A stretch of DNA of 30,482 bases, taken from Caldimicrobium thiodismutans. GTDB lineage: Bacteria; Desulfobacterota; Thermodesulfobacteria; Thermodesulfobacteriales; Thermodesulfobacteriaceae. The translations under genes were made by a program, and so were the position numbers. The stretch covers positions 1 through 30,482 of the forward strand of contig PNIE01000014.1 in the NCBI GenBank assembly GCA_002877875.1, read 5' to 3'. Position 1 is the stretch's first letter. Every line of letters starts with the position of its first letter. Below the pieces are notes generated by a model that worked only from the letters and a program-made list of their open reading frames with translations, searched no databases and was not told where the DNA came from. Shown piece after piece: positions 7,013 to 14,751 of this stretch.

Positions 7013-7600
7013 ATGGCTGAGGTTTCTCGTTTAGGAAGAAAGCCGGTACCTATACCAGCAGGTGTAAAGGTTGAATTAAAAGAAGATGGGGTTATAAGAG
7101 TTCAGGGTCCAAAGGGTATCTTAGAGAAAAAACTCCCTCCCTTAGTTAGAGTAAAGATTGATGGGAATCAGATTTTAGTTGAACAAGAGGCGGTTCAGAA
7201 AAAGATGAAAAGCAAAGCTAAGGCCTTTCAAGGACTTGTGAGGGCTATGATCAATAACATGGTAACAGGAGTTACCCAGGGATTTAGCAAGTCCCTTGAT
7301 ATTATTGGATTGGGATATAAAGCTGAGGTTAAAGGACAGGAAATTGTTTTTGCTCTGGGATATTCCCATCCTATAGTTTTTAAACTTCCTCCAGGAATTA
7401 CAGCTAAAACTGAGAAGGGAACAGGTGATGTTCAGGTAAGAGTTATTATAGAAGGGATTGACAAAGAACTTGTGGGGCAAGTTGCAGCTAATATAAGAAG
7501 GCTTAGACCTCCTGAGCCCTATAAGGGTAAAGGAATTAGATATGCTGGCGAGGTAATTCTTAGAAAAGCTGGAAAGGCAGGTAAGGGAGCTAAAAAATAA
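7013..7600 (+). CDS. rplF: 50S ribosomal protein L6
   Basis: 195 residues from the ATG at 7013, against 177 in E. coli. N-terminal MAEVSRLGRKPVPIPAGV is typical, and the second repeat shows GLGYKAEVKGQEIVFALGYS and the PEPYKGKGIRY signature. L6 lies at the base of the L7/L12 stalk near the sarcin-ricin loop. A frame open from a GTG at 7004 would add three residues, but that codon lies within the Shine-Dalgarno sequence. The C-terminus carries an extra basic Lys/Gly tail of about ten residues. Confidence 0.96.
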   Translation: MAEVSRLGRKPVPIPAGVKVELKEDGVIRVQGPKGILEKKLPPLVRVKIDGNQILVEQEAVQKKMKSKAKAFQGLVRAMINNMVTGVTQGFSKSLDIIGLGYKAEVKGQEIVFALGYSHPIVFKLPPGITAKTEKGTGDVQVRVIIEGIDKELVGQVAANIRRLRPPEPYKGKGIRYAGEVILRKAGKAGKGAKK

Positions 7601-7612
7601 GAGGGAGTTGAG

Positions 7613-7999
7613 ATGAGGCCAGAGGTTAAGGTAGAAAAAAGACTTAGAAGGAAAAAGAGGGTTAGAAAAAAGGTTTTTGGAACTCCAGAGAGACCAAGAC
7701 TTTCAGTATTTAGAAGCAAAAAGCAGATTTATGCCCAGATTATTGATGATACCCGTGGGCATACACTTGTGGCTTGTTCCTCTTTAACTCCTGAAATAAG
7801 AGAAAAAATTAAGGAATTAAAAGAAAAAGGGGAGATTAAGAATAAGCTTGAGATTGCTTTTCTTGTGGGGAAATATCTTGCAGAAAAGGCAAAGGCTAAA
7901 GGAATTACTAAGGTTGTTTTTGATAGAGGTGGATATAAGTATCATGGAAGAGTTAAAGCCCTTGCTGAGGGAGCAAGAAGTGGTGGACTTGAATTTTAA
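7613..7999 (+). CDS. rplR: 50S ribosomal protein L18
   Basis: 128 residues, against 117 in E. coli, with a very basic N-terminus. Signatures are GTPERPRLSVFRSKKQIYAQ and IDDTRGHTLVACSS, and near the end VVFDRGGYKYHGRVKALAEG with GLEF. L18 binds 5S rRNA together with L5. The ATG at 7613 is preceded by AAGAGGGAGTTGAG (7600-7613). Two out-of-frame openings overlap its 3' end but lack coding support. Confidence 0.96.
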   Translation: MRPEVKVEKRLRRKKRVRKKVFGTPERPRLSVFRSKKQIYAQIIDDTRGHTLVACSSLTPEIREKIKELKEKGEIKNKLEIAFLVGKYLAEKAKAKGITKVVFDRGGYKYHGRVKALAEGARSGGLEF

Positions 8000-8019
8000 G
8001 TTAGTAAGGAGGTGTAGCC

Positions 8020-8523
8020 TTGGCAAAATCTGGTGAGGAATTAATTGAGAGGATTATACAGATTAGACGGGTAACTAAGGTAACGAAGGGTGGTAAAAAG
8101 TTAAGGTTTGCTGCTCTGGTTGTAGTTGGAGATGGGAAGGGTAGAGTAGGTTTTGGGCTTGGTAAGGCTCCTGAAGTGCCTGATGCTATAAGAAAGGCTA
8201 TTGAAAGAGCTAAAAAAAGTATGATTCCAGTTCCGGTGGTAAGAGGTACTATTACACATACTATTAAAGCCAAATTTGGTGCTTCTCATATTCTTCTTAA
8301 ACCTGCCCCTCCTGGAACAGGGGTTATTGCAGGTGGAACGGTTCGTGCTATAATGGATGCGGCAGGAATTACTGATGTAGTAACTAAGGCTTTAGGGAGC
8401 ACAAATCCTCATAATCTTGTGAAGGCTACTTTTAAAGCCCTCTCTCAACTTCAAAGTCTTGAATATGTGGCCAAGAAGAGAGGAAAAACCATAGAAGAGA
8501 TCCTTGAGAGGGTGAGGGTATGA
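8020..8523 (+). CDS. rpsE: 30S ribosomal protein S5
   Basis: 167 residues, the same as E. coli. It has the N-terminal double-stranded-RNA-binding-like domain (IQIRRVTKVTKGGKKLRFAA, VVGDGKGRVGFGLGKAPEVP) and the C-terminal domain with LKPAPPGTGVIAGGTVRAIM. S5 helps maintain decoding accuracy and mRNA entry. The start codon is TTG at 8020 with a near-perfect TAAGGAGGTG site (8005-8014). The stop TGA overlaps the ATG of rpmD by four bases (ATGA), suggesting translational coupling. Confidence 0.97.
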   Translation: MAKSGEELIERIIQIRRVTKVTKGGKKLRFAALVVVGDGKGRVGFGLGKAPEVPDAIRKAIERAKKSMIPVPVVRGTITHTIKAKFGASHILLKPAPPGTGVIAGGTVRAIMDAAGITDVVTKALGSTNPHNLVKATFKALSQLQSLEYVAKKRGKTIEEILERVRV

Positions 8524-8705
8524 AGAAATTGAAAATAACCCTTATGAGAAGCCCGTATGGATGGAAACCTGATCAGAGAGCAACTCTTAAGGGTTTTGGT
8601 TTAAAAAAGATAGGGCAATCTGTTATTAGAGAGGATAACCTTTCTGTTAGAGGAATGATTAATAAGGTTAAACATTTAATTAAAGTGGAGGAAATAAATG
8701 GCTAA
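8520..8705 (+). CDS. rpmD: 50S ribosomal protein L30
   Basis: 61 residues, against 59 in E. coli. KITLMRSPYGWKPDQRATLK, GLKKIGQSVI and the VRGMINKVKHLIKV end match the family. It overlaps rpsE by four bases at its start and rplO by eight at its end (ATGGCTAA), so the three cistrons look translationally coupled. L30 contacts 23S rRNA domains II and V. It is the usual gene between S5 and L15 in the spc operon. Confidence 0.95.
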   Translation: MKKLKITLMRSPYGWKPDQRATLKGFGLKKIGQSVIREDNLSVRGMINKVKHLIKVEEING

Positions 8706-9159
8706 ACAGATAAGTTTAAGTAATTTAAGACTTGATCCAGGTTCTAAACATAGAAAAAAAAGAGTAGGAAGGGGACATGGTTCTGGACATGGAAAAACAT
8801 CCTGCCGTGGGCATAAGGGACAAAAGGCAAGAACCGGTCTTGATATAAAGCCCTTTTTTGAGGGAGGTCAAACCCCTATTATAAGAAGGGTTCCCAAAAG
8901 GGGGTTTAGAAACCCTTTCAAGGTGGAATATAATGTGGTAAATGTTAAGGATCTTGTCATGCATTTTAAGAGTGGTGAAGTTGTTGATCCTGAGGCCTTG
9001 AGAGTTAAAGGGCTTGTTAAAGGAAAGAATAAACCTATCAAACTTCTTGGTGACGGAGAAATCAATGTTCCCCTTGTAGTAAGGGTTCATAAAGCAAGTC
9101 GTTCTGCTATAGAAAAGATTGAAAAGGTTGGCGGAAAAGTGGAAGTTCTTCCTTTTTAA
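8698..9159 (+). CDS. rplO: 50S ribosomal protein L15
   Basis: 153 residues, against 144 in E. coli. The extended N-terminus (SNLRLDPGSKHRKKRVGRG, HGSGHGKTSCRGHKGQKAR) threads through 23S rRNA, and FEGGQTPIIRRVPKRGF is diagnostic. The globular C-terminal domain ends with IEKVGGKVEVL. Its ATG lies within rpmD (8-base overlap), preceded by GTGGAGGAAATAA (8685-8697). It precedes secY, as is almost universal. Confidence 0.97.
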   Translation: MAKQISLSNLRLDPGSKHRKKRVGRGHGSGHGKTSCRGHKGQKARTGLDIKPFFEGGQTPIIRRVPKRGFRNPFKVEYNVVNVKDLVMHFKSGEVVDPEALRVKGLVKGKNKPIKLLGDGEINVPLVVRVHKASRSAIEKIEKVGGKVEVLPF

Positions 9160-9174
9160 AGGGTTAATTTAAGA

Positions 9175-10485
9175 GTGAATGGAAGAGAGAGTCTTTTAAA
9201 TTTAGCTAATATTCCTGAATTAAAAAGGCGACTTTTTTATCTTTTTCTTGGTCTTGCTATTTATAGATTTGCCATTCATATTCCTGTTCCAGGGATAAAT
9301 ACTGAGGCTTTTCTTGAGTTTTTTCAAAAGACAGGAGGGACTCTCTTTGGTTTTCTTGATATCTTTTCTGGGGGTGCCTTAAGAAGATTTTCTATCTGTG
9401 CCCTTGGGGTCATGCCTTATATTAGTGCCTCAATCATTATGCAGTTAATGACTGTGGTTTTCCCCACTATAAAGGAATATTACAAAGAAGGACCTGAGGG
9501 AAGAAGGAGAATTGCCTATTATACGCGCTATCTTACAGTTTTGATTTGTTTTGTTCAGGGGCTTGGAATAGCTCTTGGTCTTGAGAGAATGATTTCACCT
9601 TCTGGGGTTCCTATAGTAGCTGAGCCAGGATGGGCTTTTAGGATCATGACCATGATTACTTTGACAGCAGGAACTCTTTTTCTTGTTTGGCTTGGTGAAC
9701 AAATGACTGAGCATGGGATAGGAAATGGTATTTCTATGATCATTTTTGCTGGAATTGTTGCAGGAATCTTTCCTGCTATAGGAAGAACTCTTAAGTTTGT
9801 TCAAACTGGGGAATTTTCTTTCTTTGGCCTACTACTAATCTTACTTCTTCTCTTTGGTATCCTTGCTTTTACCTGTTTTATGGAACTTTCTCAGAGGAGG
9901 ATTCCTATACATCATGCTAAAAGACAGGTTGGAAGGCAGCTTATTGGAGGAAATGTAAGTTATCTACCTCTTAAGTTAAATTCTGCAGGAGTTATACCTC
10001 CAATATTTGCCTCTTCTGTTCTTATGTTTCCGGCTACAGTTGCTAGTTTTGTGCCTTTGTCTTTTTTCAAAGGGCTTTCTCAGTGGTTAAGCCCCTCTGG
10101 AATATTATATAATGTTATTTTTGCAGGGCTAACAATCTTTTTTTGTTATTTTTATACAGCGGTGATTTTTAATCCCAAAGAAATTGCAGACAATCTTAAA
10201 AAGTGGGGGGCCTTTATTCCAGGAATTAGGCCAGGGAGAGCTACCGAGGAATTTCTTGAAAGGGTTTTGATGAGAATAACTTTAATAGGTGCGTTGTATA
10301 TAGCTTTTATATGTGTACTTCCTAACTTCTTAGTTTATAAAATGAATTTACCCTTTTATTTTGGTGGAACTTCTTTATTGATTGTGGTTGGTGTTGCTAT
10401 GGATCTTGTGGGACAAATTGAGGCTCATCTTTTAACTAGACAATATGAAACCTTTATTAAACATTCTAAATTAAAAACAAAATAA
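9175..10485 (+). CDS. secY: Protein translocase channel subunit SecY
   Basis: 436 residues, against 443 in E. coli, with ten predicted membrane helices. SecY forms the inner-membrane channel through which SecA and ribosomes move proteins. The plug region FLDIFSGGALRRFSICALGV and the cytoplasmic loop after TM8 (NPKEIADNLKKWGAFIPGIR, then PGRATEEFL), which contacts SecA and ribosome, are both visible. The start is GTG at 9175, giving MNGRESLLNLANIPELKRR; the upstream AAAGGG (9158-9163) is a weak, somewhat distant site, so coupling to rplO is possible. It is followed by adk, as in many bacteria. Confidence 0.97.
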   Translation: MNGRESLLNLANIPELKRRLFYLFLGLAIYRFAIHIPVPGINTEAFLEFFQKTGGTLFGFLDIFSGGALRRFSICALGVMPYISASIIMQLMTVVFPTIKEYYKEGPEGRRRIAYYTRYLTVLICFVQGLGIALGLERMISPSGVPIVAEPGWAFRIMTMITLTAGTLFLVWLGEQMTEHGIGNGISMIIFAGIVAGIFPAIGRTLKFVQTGEFSFFGLLLILLLLFGILAFTCFMELSQRRIPIHHAKRQVGRQLIGGNVSYLPLKLNSAGVIPPIFASSVLMFPATVASFVPLSFFKGLSQWLSPSGILYNVIFAGLTIFFCYFYTAVIFNPKEIADNLKKWGAFIPGIRPGRATEEFLERVLMRITLIGALYIAFICVLPNFLVYKMNLPFYFGGTSLLIVVGVAMDLVGQIEAHLLTRQYETFIKHSKLKTK

Positions 10486-10502
10486 TTAAGGAGGTGTGAG
10501 CC

Positions 10503-11150
10503 ATGAATATTGTCTTTTTAGGACCCCCTGGAGCTGGTAAAGGTACCCAGGCTAAAATTTTAATAGAGAGGTATGGGATTCCTCAAATTTCAACAGGAGA
10601 CATGTTAAGAGAACATCGGGCAAAAGGGACCGAGCTTGGAAAAAAGGCTCAAGAGTATATGGATAAGGGCCAGCTTGTTCCAGATGAGATTATTCTCGGT
10701 ATGGTTAAGGAGAGGCTTTCTCAGCCTGACTGTCAAAAAGGCTTTATTCTTGATGGTTTCCCAAGAACTGTGGCTCAGGCCGAGGCCCTTGATAAGCTCC
10801 TTGAGGAAATGGGTAAGAAACTTGATTTTGCTTTAGCTTTGATAGTACCTGATGAACTATTGGTAGAGAGGCTTACCGGAAGAAGAACTTGTAAATCCTG
10901 TGGGATGATGTATCACATTAAGTATAAACCCCCCAAAGTGGATAATAAGTGTGATGTTTGTGGGGGTGAACTTTATCAAAGACCTGATGATAATGAAGAA
11001 ACTGTGAGAAACAGGCTTAAAGTTTATCATGAAAGCACAGCTCCATTAATTGAATATTACAGAAAAAAGGGCATTTTAAGAGAAATTGATGGAGGCAAGA
11101 GTATTGAAGAAATAACTCAGCAGATAATTCAGATTCTTGAGGGTAAGTAA
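10503..11150 (+). CDS. adk: Adenylate kinase, zinc-lid type
   Basis: 215 residues. It interconverts ATP + AMP and 2 ADP in the cytoplasm. The P-loop GPPGAGKGT is at residues 7-15, the AMP-binding STGDMLR at 30-36 and FILDGFPRT at 81-89. The long LID domain holds four cysteines, C130/C133 and C150/C153, a structural zinc site found in many Gram-positive and thermophilic Adk proteins but not in E. coli. GGAGGTGTGA (10490-10499) precedes the ATG. Being between secY and map is the common arrangement in the spc operon. Confidence 0.97.
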   Translation: MNIVFLGPPGAGKGTQAKILIERYGIPQISTGDMLREHRAKGTELGKKAQEYMDKGQLVPDEIILGMVKERLSQPDCQKGFILDGFPRTVAQAEALDKLLEEMGKKLDFALALIVPDELLVERLTGRRTCKSCGMMYHIKYKPPKVDNKCDVCGGELYQRPDDNEETVRNRLKVYHESTAPLIEYYRKKGILREIDGGKSIEEITQQIIQILEGK

Positions 11151-11153
11151 TTA

Positions 11154-11915
11154 TTGAGAGGTAAAGTTTTTTTAAAGAGTCCTAAGGAAATAGAGATATT
11201 AAAGAAAGCGAACGCTATTGTAATGGAAATTCTCTTAGCCCTTAAAGAGGAGGTAAGACCGGGAGTTTGTACTTATGAATTTGAGGAAATAGCTTTAAGG
11301 CTTTGTGAAATAAAGAAAGTCCAGCCTGCCTTTAAAGGGTATAGAGGTTACCCCTATGCACTTTGTGTTTCCGTAAATGAAGAGATAGTTCATGGAATGC
11401 CACGAAAGGATAAGTTTTTGAAGGAAGGAGATATAGTAAGTTTTGATTTTGGGGTTATTTATGAAGGATTTGTAGGGGATGCTGCTATTACTGTAGGAGT
11501 AGGAAAGATTTCAGATCTAGCCCAAAGACTTATAAAAGTTACAGAGGAAGCCTTAGAGAGGGCTATTGAAAAAGCAAGAATAGGATATAAAATAGGAGAT
11601 ATCTCTTTTGCCATCCAAAGTACTGTTGAGAAAGAAGGGTTTAATGTAATAAGAGATTTTGTTGGGCATGGAATAGGTAGATCTTTACATGAACCCCCTG
11701 AGATACCTAATTACGGAAAACCAGGAAGGGGCTTGAGATTAGAGCCAGGAATGGTTCTTGCTATAGAGCCTATGGTTTCTGCTGGTACTTGGGAGGTAAA
11801 GATACTTGAGGATGGTTGGACAGCTGTTACCAAAGATGGTAGTTTAGCTGCCCATTTTGAGCATTCTGTGGCAATTACCTCTTCTGGGCCAGTAATACTA
11901 TCAAAAATAGATTAG
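11154..11915 (+). CDS. map: Methionine aminopeptidase, type I
   Basis: 253 residues, against 264 in E. coli. It removes the initiator methionine from nascent proteins. Metal ligands fit D98, D109, H172, E205 and E236, with H80 (VHGMP) as the conserved active-site His; GHGIGRSLHEPPEIPNYG is the family signature. The start is TTG at 11154, three bases after the adk stop, with GAGGGTAAG (11139-11147) upstream. There is no SH3-binding or zinc-finger N-terminal extension, so it is the short type Ia form. Confidence 0.96.
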   Translation: MRGKVFLKSPKEIEILKKANAIVMEILLALKEEVRPGVCTYEFEEIALRLCEIKKVQPAFKGYRGYPYALCVSVNEEIVHGMPRKDKFLKEGDIVSFDFGVIYEGFVGDAAITVGVGKISDLAQRLIKVTEEALERAIEKARIGYKIGDISFAIQSTVEKEGFNVIRDFVGHGIGRSLHEPPEIPNYGKPGRGLRLEPGMVLAIEPMVSAGTWEVKILEDGWTAVTKDGSLAAHFEHSVAITSSGPVILSKID

Positions 11916-11928
11916 GGAAAGAGAAAGG

Positions 11929-12180
11929 ATGGCTAAAGAAGAGGCTATTTATTTGGAGGGCAAGGTGGTTGAAGCTTTACCTAATGCTATGTTTAGGGTT
12001 GAGGTAGAAACTGGGCATACTGTACTTGCTCATATTTCTGGAAAAATGAGGGTTCATTATATTAGAATCTTGCCAGGAGACACGGTTGTGGTAGAATTGT
12101 CGCCTTACGATTTAACCCGTGGGCGTATTATTTATCGTGGAACCAAGGAAGAAATGGAAAAAGGGAGGGAACGTAAATGA
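11929..12180 (+). CDS. infA: Translation initiation factor IF-1
   Basis: 83 residues, against 72 in E. coli; the extra part is a charged C-terminal tail rich in Glu, Lys and Arg. The single OB fold shows LEGKVVEALPNAMFRVEVE, then HISGKMRVHYIRILPGD and VELSPYDLTRGRI(I)YR. IF-1 occupies the ribosomal A-site during initiation. The ATG follows GGGAAAGAGAAAGG (11915-11928). Its TGA overlaps the rpmJ ATG by four bases. infA between map and rpmJ is normal. Confidence 0.97.
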   Translation: MAKEEAIYLEGKVVEALPNAMFRVEVETGHTVLAHISGKMRVHYIRILPGDTVVVELSPYDLTRGRIIYRGTKEEMEKGRERK

Positions 12181-12290
12181 AGGTTAGTCCATCTGTTAAA
12201 AGAAGGTGTAGGAATTGCAAGATTATAAGAAGGAAAGGGGTAGTTAGAGTGATTTGCACCAATCCGAAGCATAAACAAAGACAGGGATAA
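12177..12290 (+). CDS. rpmJ: 50S ribosomal protein L36
   Basis: A 37-residue ORF starting MKVSPSVKRRCRNCK and ending HKQRQG. Cys11, Cys14, Cys27 and His32 form the zinc site of the C+ form of L36. The ATG overlaps the infA stop (ATGA), and AAAGGGAGGGAA (12160-12171) serves as ribosome binding site. L36 is the smallest 50S protein and stabilises 23S rRNA near the L16/L6 region. It is easily missed because of its length, but sequence and position are unambiguous. Confidence 0.96.
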   Translation: MKVSPSVKRRCRNCKIIRRKGVVRVICTNPKHKQRQG

Positions 12291-12302
12291 GGGGGATTTA
12301 GG

Positions 12303-12674
12303 ATGCCAAGAATTGCGGGTGTTGAAATACCTGAGAAAAAACATGTTGAAATTGCTTTGACCTATATTTATGGAATTGGAAGAACTCTTGCGCAAAAGGT
12401 TTGCACTCAAGCTGGGGTTGATTGGTTTAAAAAAGTGAAGGATCTTACGGAAGAGGAAATTAACCGTATAAGGGAGATCGTTGAAAAACAATATATAGTC
12501 GAAGGAGAGCTTAGAAAACAAGTTAGAAATAATATTAAAAGGCTTATGGATATTGGATGTTATAGGGGGCTTAGGCATAAGATGGGTCTTCCTGTGAGAG
12601 GGCAGAGGACAAGATCTAATGCCAGAACGAGAAAAGGGCCAAGACCTGGTTCTTTAAGAAGAAAGAAAAAATAA
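12303..12674 (+). CDS. rpsM: 30S ribosomal protein S13
   Basis: 123 residues, against 118 in E. coli. The start MPRIAGVEIPEKKHVEIALT with YIYGIGRTLA and the C-terminal basic stretch GLRHKMGLPVRGQRTRSNAR with TRKGPRPG are diagnostic. S13 lies at the top of the 30S head, makes bridges to the 50S subunit and touches P-site tRNA through its C-terminal tail. GGGGGATTTAGG (12291-12302) precedes the ATG. It starts the alpha-operon block rpsM-rpsK-rpsD-rpoA-rplQ. Confidence 0.97.
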   Translation: MPRIAGVEIPEKKHVEIALTYIYGIGRTLAQKVCTQAGVDWFKKVKDLTEEEINRIREIVEKQYIVEGELRKQVRNNIKRLMDIGCYRGLRHKMGLPVRGQRTRSNARTRKGPRPGSLRRKKK

Positions 12675-12688
12675 GGAGGTGTTAAAAG

Positions 12689-13069
12689 GTGGCCAAGCCA
12701 AAGAAGAAGAAGATAAAAAAGACTGTGACTGAAGGGATTATTCATATACACTCCACTTTTAATAATACGATTGTAACTATTACGGATAGACAAGGGAATA
12801 CTTTAGCCTGGTCAAGTGGTGGTACGGAGGGTTTTAAGGGAACAAGAAAGGGGACTCCTTATGCAGCTCAACTTGCTATGCAGAGTGCTTTAAAAAAGGC
12901 TCAGCCCTATGGGCTTAGGGAAGTATGGGTTTATGTGAAAGGTCCAGGCCCTGGGAGAGAGGCAGCTTTAAGGGCCTTACAGGGTTCTGGTTTAAAAGTT
13001 ACCCTTATTAAAGATGTCACTCCCATACCTCATGATGGTTGTAGACCCCCTAAGAGACGGAGAGTGTAA
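12689..13069 (+). CDS. rpsK: 30S ribosomal protein S11
   Basis: 126 residues, against 129 in E. coli. IHIHSTFNNTIVTITDRQGN, the GFKGTRKGTPYAAQLA motif, GPGPGREAALRALQ and the terminal DVTPIPHDGCRPPKRRRV are all conserved. S11 forms part of the 30S platform lining the mRNA exit with S7. The start is GTG at 12689, preceded by TAAGGAGGTG (12672-12681), a near-perfect match. The Lys-rich N-terminus is somewhat more basic than in E. coli. Confidence 0.97.
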   Translation: MAKPKKKKIKKTVTEGIIHIHSTFNNTIVTITDRQGNTLAWSSGGTEGFKGTRKGTPYAAQLAMQSALKKAQPYGLREVWVYVKGPGPGREAALRALQGSGLKVTLIKDVTPIPHDGCRPPKRRRV

Positions 13070-13095
13070 ATTAAGGATAGAGGAGGAAGATTAAG

Positions 13096-13728
13096 ATGGC
13101 AAGATATACTGGTCCAAGGTGCAGACTTTGCAGAAGAGAGGGAATGAAGCTTTTTCTTAAAGGAGAAAGATGTTACACTGACAAATGTGCCTTTGAGAGG
13201 AGAAGTTATCCTCCTGGGCAGCATGGTCCTACTCAGCTTAGAGTTAAACTTTCGGACTATGGTGTGCGTTTAAGAGAGAAACAGAAGGTTAAAAGGATTT
13301 ATGGTATATCTGAAAAACAGATGAGAAAGTATTATGATATGGCGATAAATATGCCTGGGCCTTCGGGGCATAATTTATTACAGCTCCTTGAGAGAAGACT
13401 TGACAATGTGGTGTATAGACTTGGTTTCGCCCAATCAAGAGCGCAAGCTCGACAGATGGTAAATCATGGCTTTTTCTTAGTTAATGGTAAGGCAGTTGAT
13501 ATTCCCAGTTATCTTGTTAAACCGGGAGATGTTATTGAACTTAAAGAAAAATACAAATCTAATCCCCAGATCCAGGAAAGTTTGCAGGTTAGAATGCAGA
13601 GGGGAATTCCTCCTTGGCTTGAACTTGATATTGATAATTTTAAAGGTATAGTTAAAGGATTACCTTCAAGAGAGGATATAACTATCCCCATTCAGGAATC
13701 TTATATAATTGAGTTTTATTCCAGGTAA
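13096..13728 (+). CDS. rpsD: 30S ribosomal protein S4, zinc-containing
   Basis: 210 residues, against 206 in E. coli. The N-terminal arm carries C9, C12, C26 and C31, the zinc-ligand pattern of the C+ form. An S4 RNA-binding domain lies at about residues 97-160 with RLDNVVYRLGFAQSRAQARQ and VNHGFFLVNGKAVDIPSYLV. S4 initiates 30S assembly and contributes to accuracy and, in E. coli, autoregulates the alpha operon. AGAGGAGGAAGA (13079-13090) precedes the ATG. Confidence 0.97.
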   Translation: MARYTGPRCRLCRREGMKLFLKGERCYTDKCAFERRSYPPGQHGPTQLRVKLSDYGVRLREKQKVKRIYGISEKQMRKYYDMAINMPGPSGHNLLQLLERRLDNVVYRLGFAQSRAQARQMVNHGFFLVNGKAVDIPSYLVKPGDVIELKEKYKSNPQIQESLQVRMQRGIPPWLELDIDNFKGIVKGLPSREDITIPIQESYIIEFYSR

Positions 13729-13755
13729 AAATAGCCAAAAAGGAGTTTTGGTCTT

Positions 13756-14733
13756 ATGAAGAAGCCAGTTGAGTTAATTAAACCTGAAGGTATTATTACT
13801 CATAAGGATAGTCAATTTCCCTATTATGGGAAATTTATAATACAACCGCTTGAGAGGGGATTTGGTTATACTCTGGGGAATGCCTTTAGGAGAGTATTGT
13901 TATCCTCAATTCCAGGATATGCTATTACTCAGGTAAGGATAGAGGGAGCTCCTCATGAATTTACAAGTTTACCAGGGGTTATTGAGGATGTAATAGATAT
14001 AATTTTAAATCTCAAAGGTGTTAGATTTAAACTTAATGGTGATGGCCCTTTTCATTTCAAATTAGAAAAAGTTGGACCCTGTGAAGTAAGAGCTGGAGAC
14101 ATTCAAATACCTTCAGAAATAGGAAAGGTAGTTAATCCTGACCATTATATTGCTACCCTTTCTCAGGATGGTGTGCTTAAAATGGAGATTACGGTGGAGA
14201 GAGGAAGAGGTTATGCACCAGCAGAATATAGCAAAAATAATGAAATAGGAACTATTCTAGTAGATGGAATTTTTTCTCCAATAACCAGAGTTAATTTTAC
14301 AGTAGGGCAGGCACGAGTAGGTAAAAGCAGTGATTATGATAGTTTAACCTTAGAAATTTGGACCGATGGGACCATAGATCCTAAGGAAGCTTTGCTACAG
14401 GCTGCAAGGATACTTATAGATCAATTAGTCATTTTTGTGGGAGAAGTGGTCTTTACCACTGAAGCTCCCAAAAAAGAGCCTATTTCTATTTGTAACTATC
14501 TTAATATGACAGTTGAAGAGCTTGAACTTTCTGGAAGGGCTCTAAATTGTCTCAAATCAGCAGGTATTAATTATGTAGGTGAGCTTGTGCAAAAGACTGA
14601 GGCAGAGCTTCTTAAAATTAGAAGTTTTGGTAAGAAATCCTTAGATGAAATTGTGGAAAAACTTGCTCAATACAATTTGAGTCTTGGCATGAAAGATATT
14701 AAATGGAGACCACCTAAGGTAATTTCTGAGTAA
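13756..14733 (+). CDS. rpoA: RNA polymerase alpha subunit
   Basis: 325 residues, against 329 in E. coli. The N-terminal assembly domain contains FVIQPLERGFGYTLGNA-like FIIQPLERGFGYTLGNAFRR and RVLLSSIPGYAITQVRIEG. It is followed by a linker near 235-250 and the C-terminal domain (MTVEELELSGRALNCLKSAG, SFGKKSLDEIVEKL) that contacts UP elements and activators. Alpha dimerises to nucleate core polymerase. AAAAAGGAG (13738-13746) is the binding site upstream of ATG 13756. Position between rpsD and rplQ is universal in bacteria with an alpha operon. Confidence 0.98.
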   Translation: MKKPVELIKPEGIITHKDSQFPYYGKFIIQPLERGFGYTLGNAFRRVLLSSIPGYAITQVRIEGAPHEFTSLPGVIEDVIDIILNLKGVRFKLNGDGPFHFKLEKVGPCEVRAGDIQIPSEIGKVVNPDHYIATLSQDGVLKMEITVERGRGYAPAEYSKNNEIGTILVDGIFSPITRVNFTVGQARVGKSSDYDSLTLEIWTDGTIDPKEALLQAARILIDQLVIFVGEVVFTTEAPKKEPISICNYLNMTVEELELSGRALNCLKSAGINYVGELVQKTEAELLKIRSFGKKSLDEIVEKLAQYNLSLGMKDIKWRPPKVISE

Positions 14734-14751
14734 TTTAAGGGGGAATAGAAA

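Noticed and set aside
7848..8036. 62-codon frame on the + strand spanning the rplR-rpsE junction
   Set aside because: It is a frame shift of L18 with no ribosome binding site and no family resemblance.
8001..8289. Two openings on the - strand opposite rpsE
   Set aside because: Antisense shadows of a highly conserved gene; low-complexity Ser/Thr/Pro translation and no binding site.
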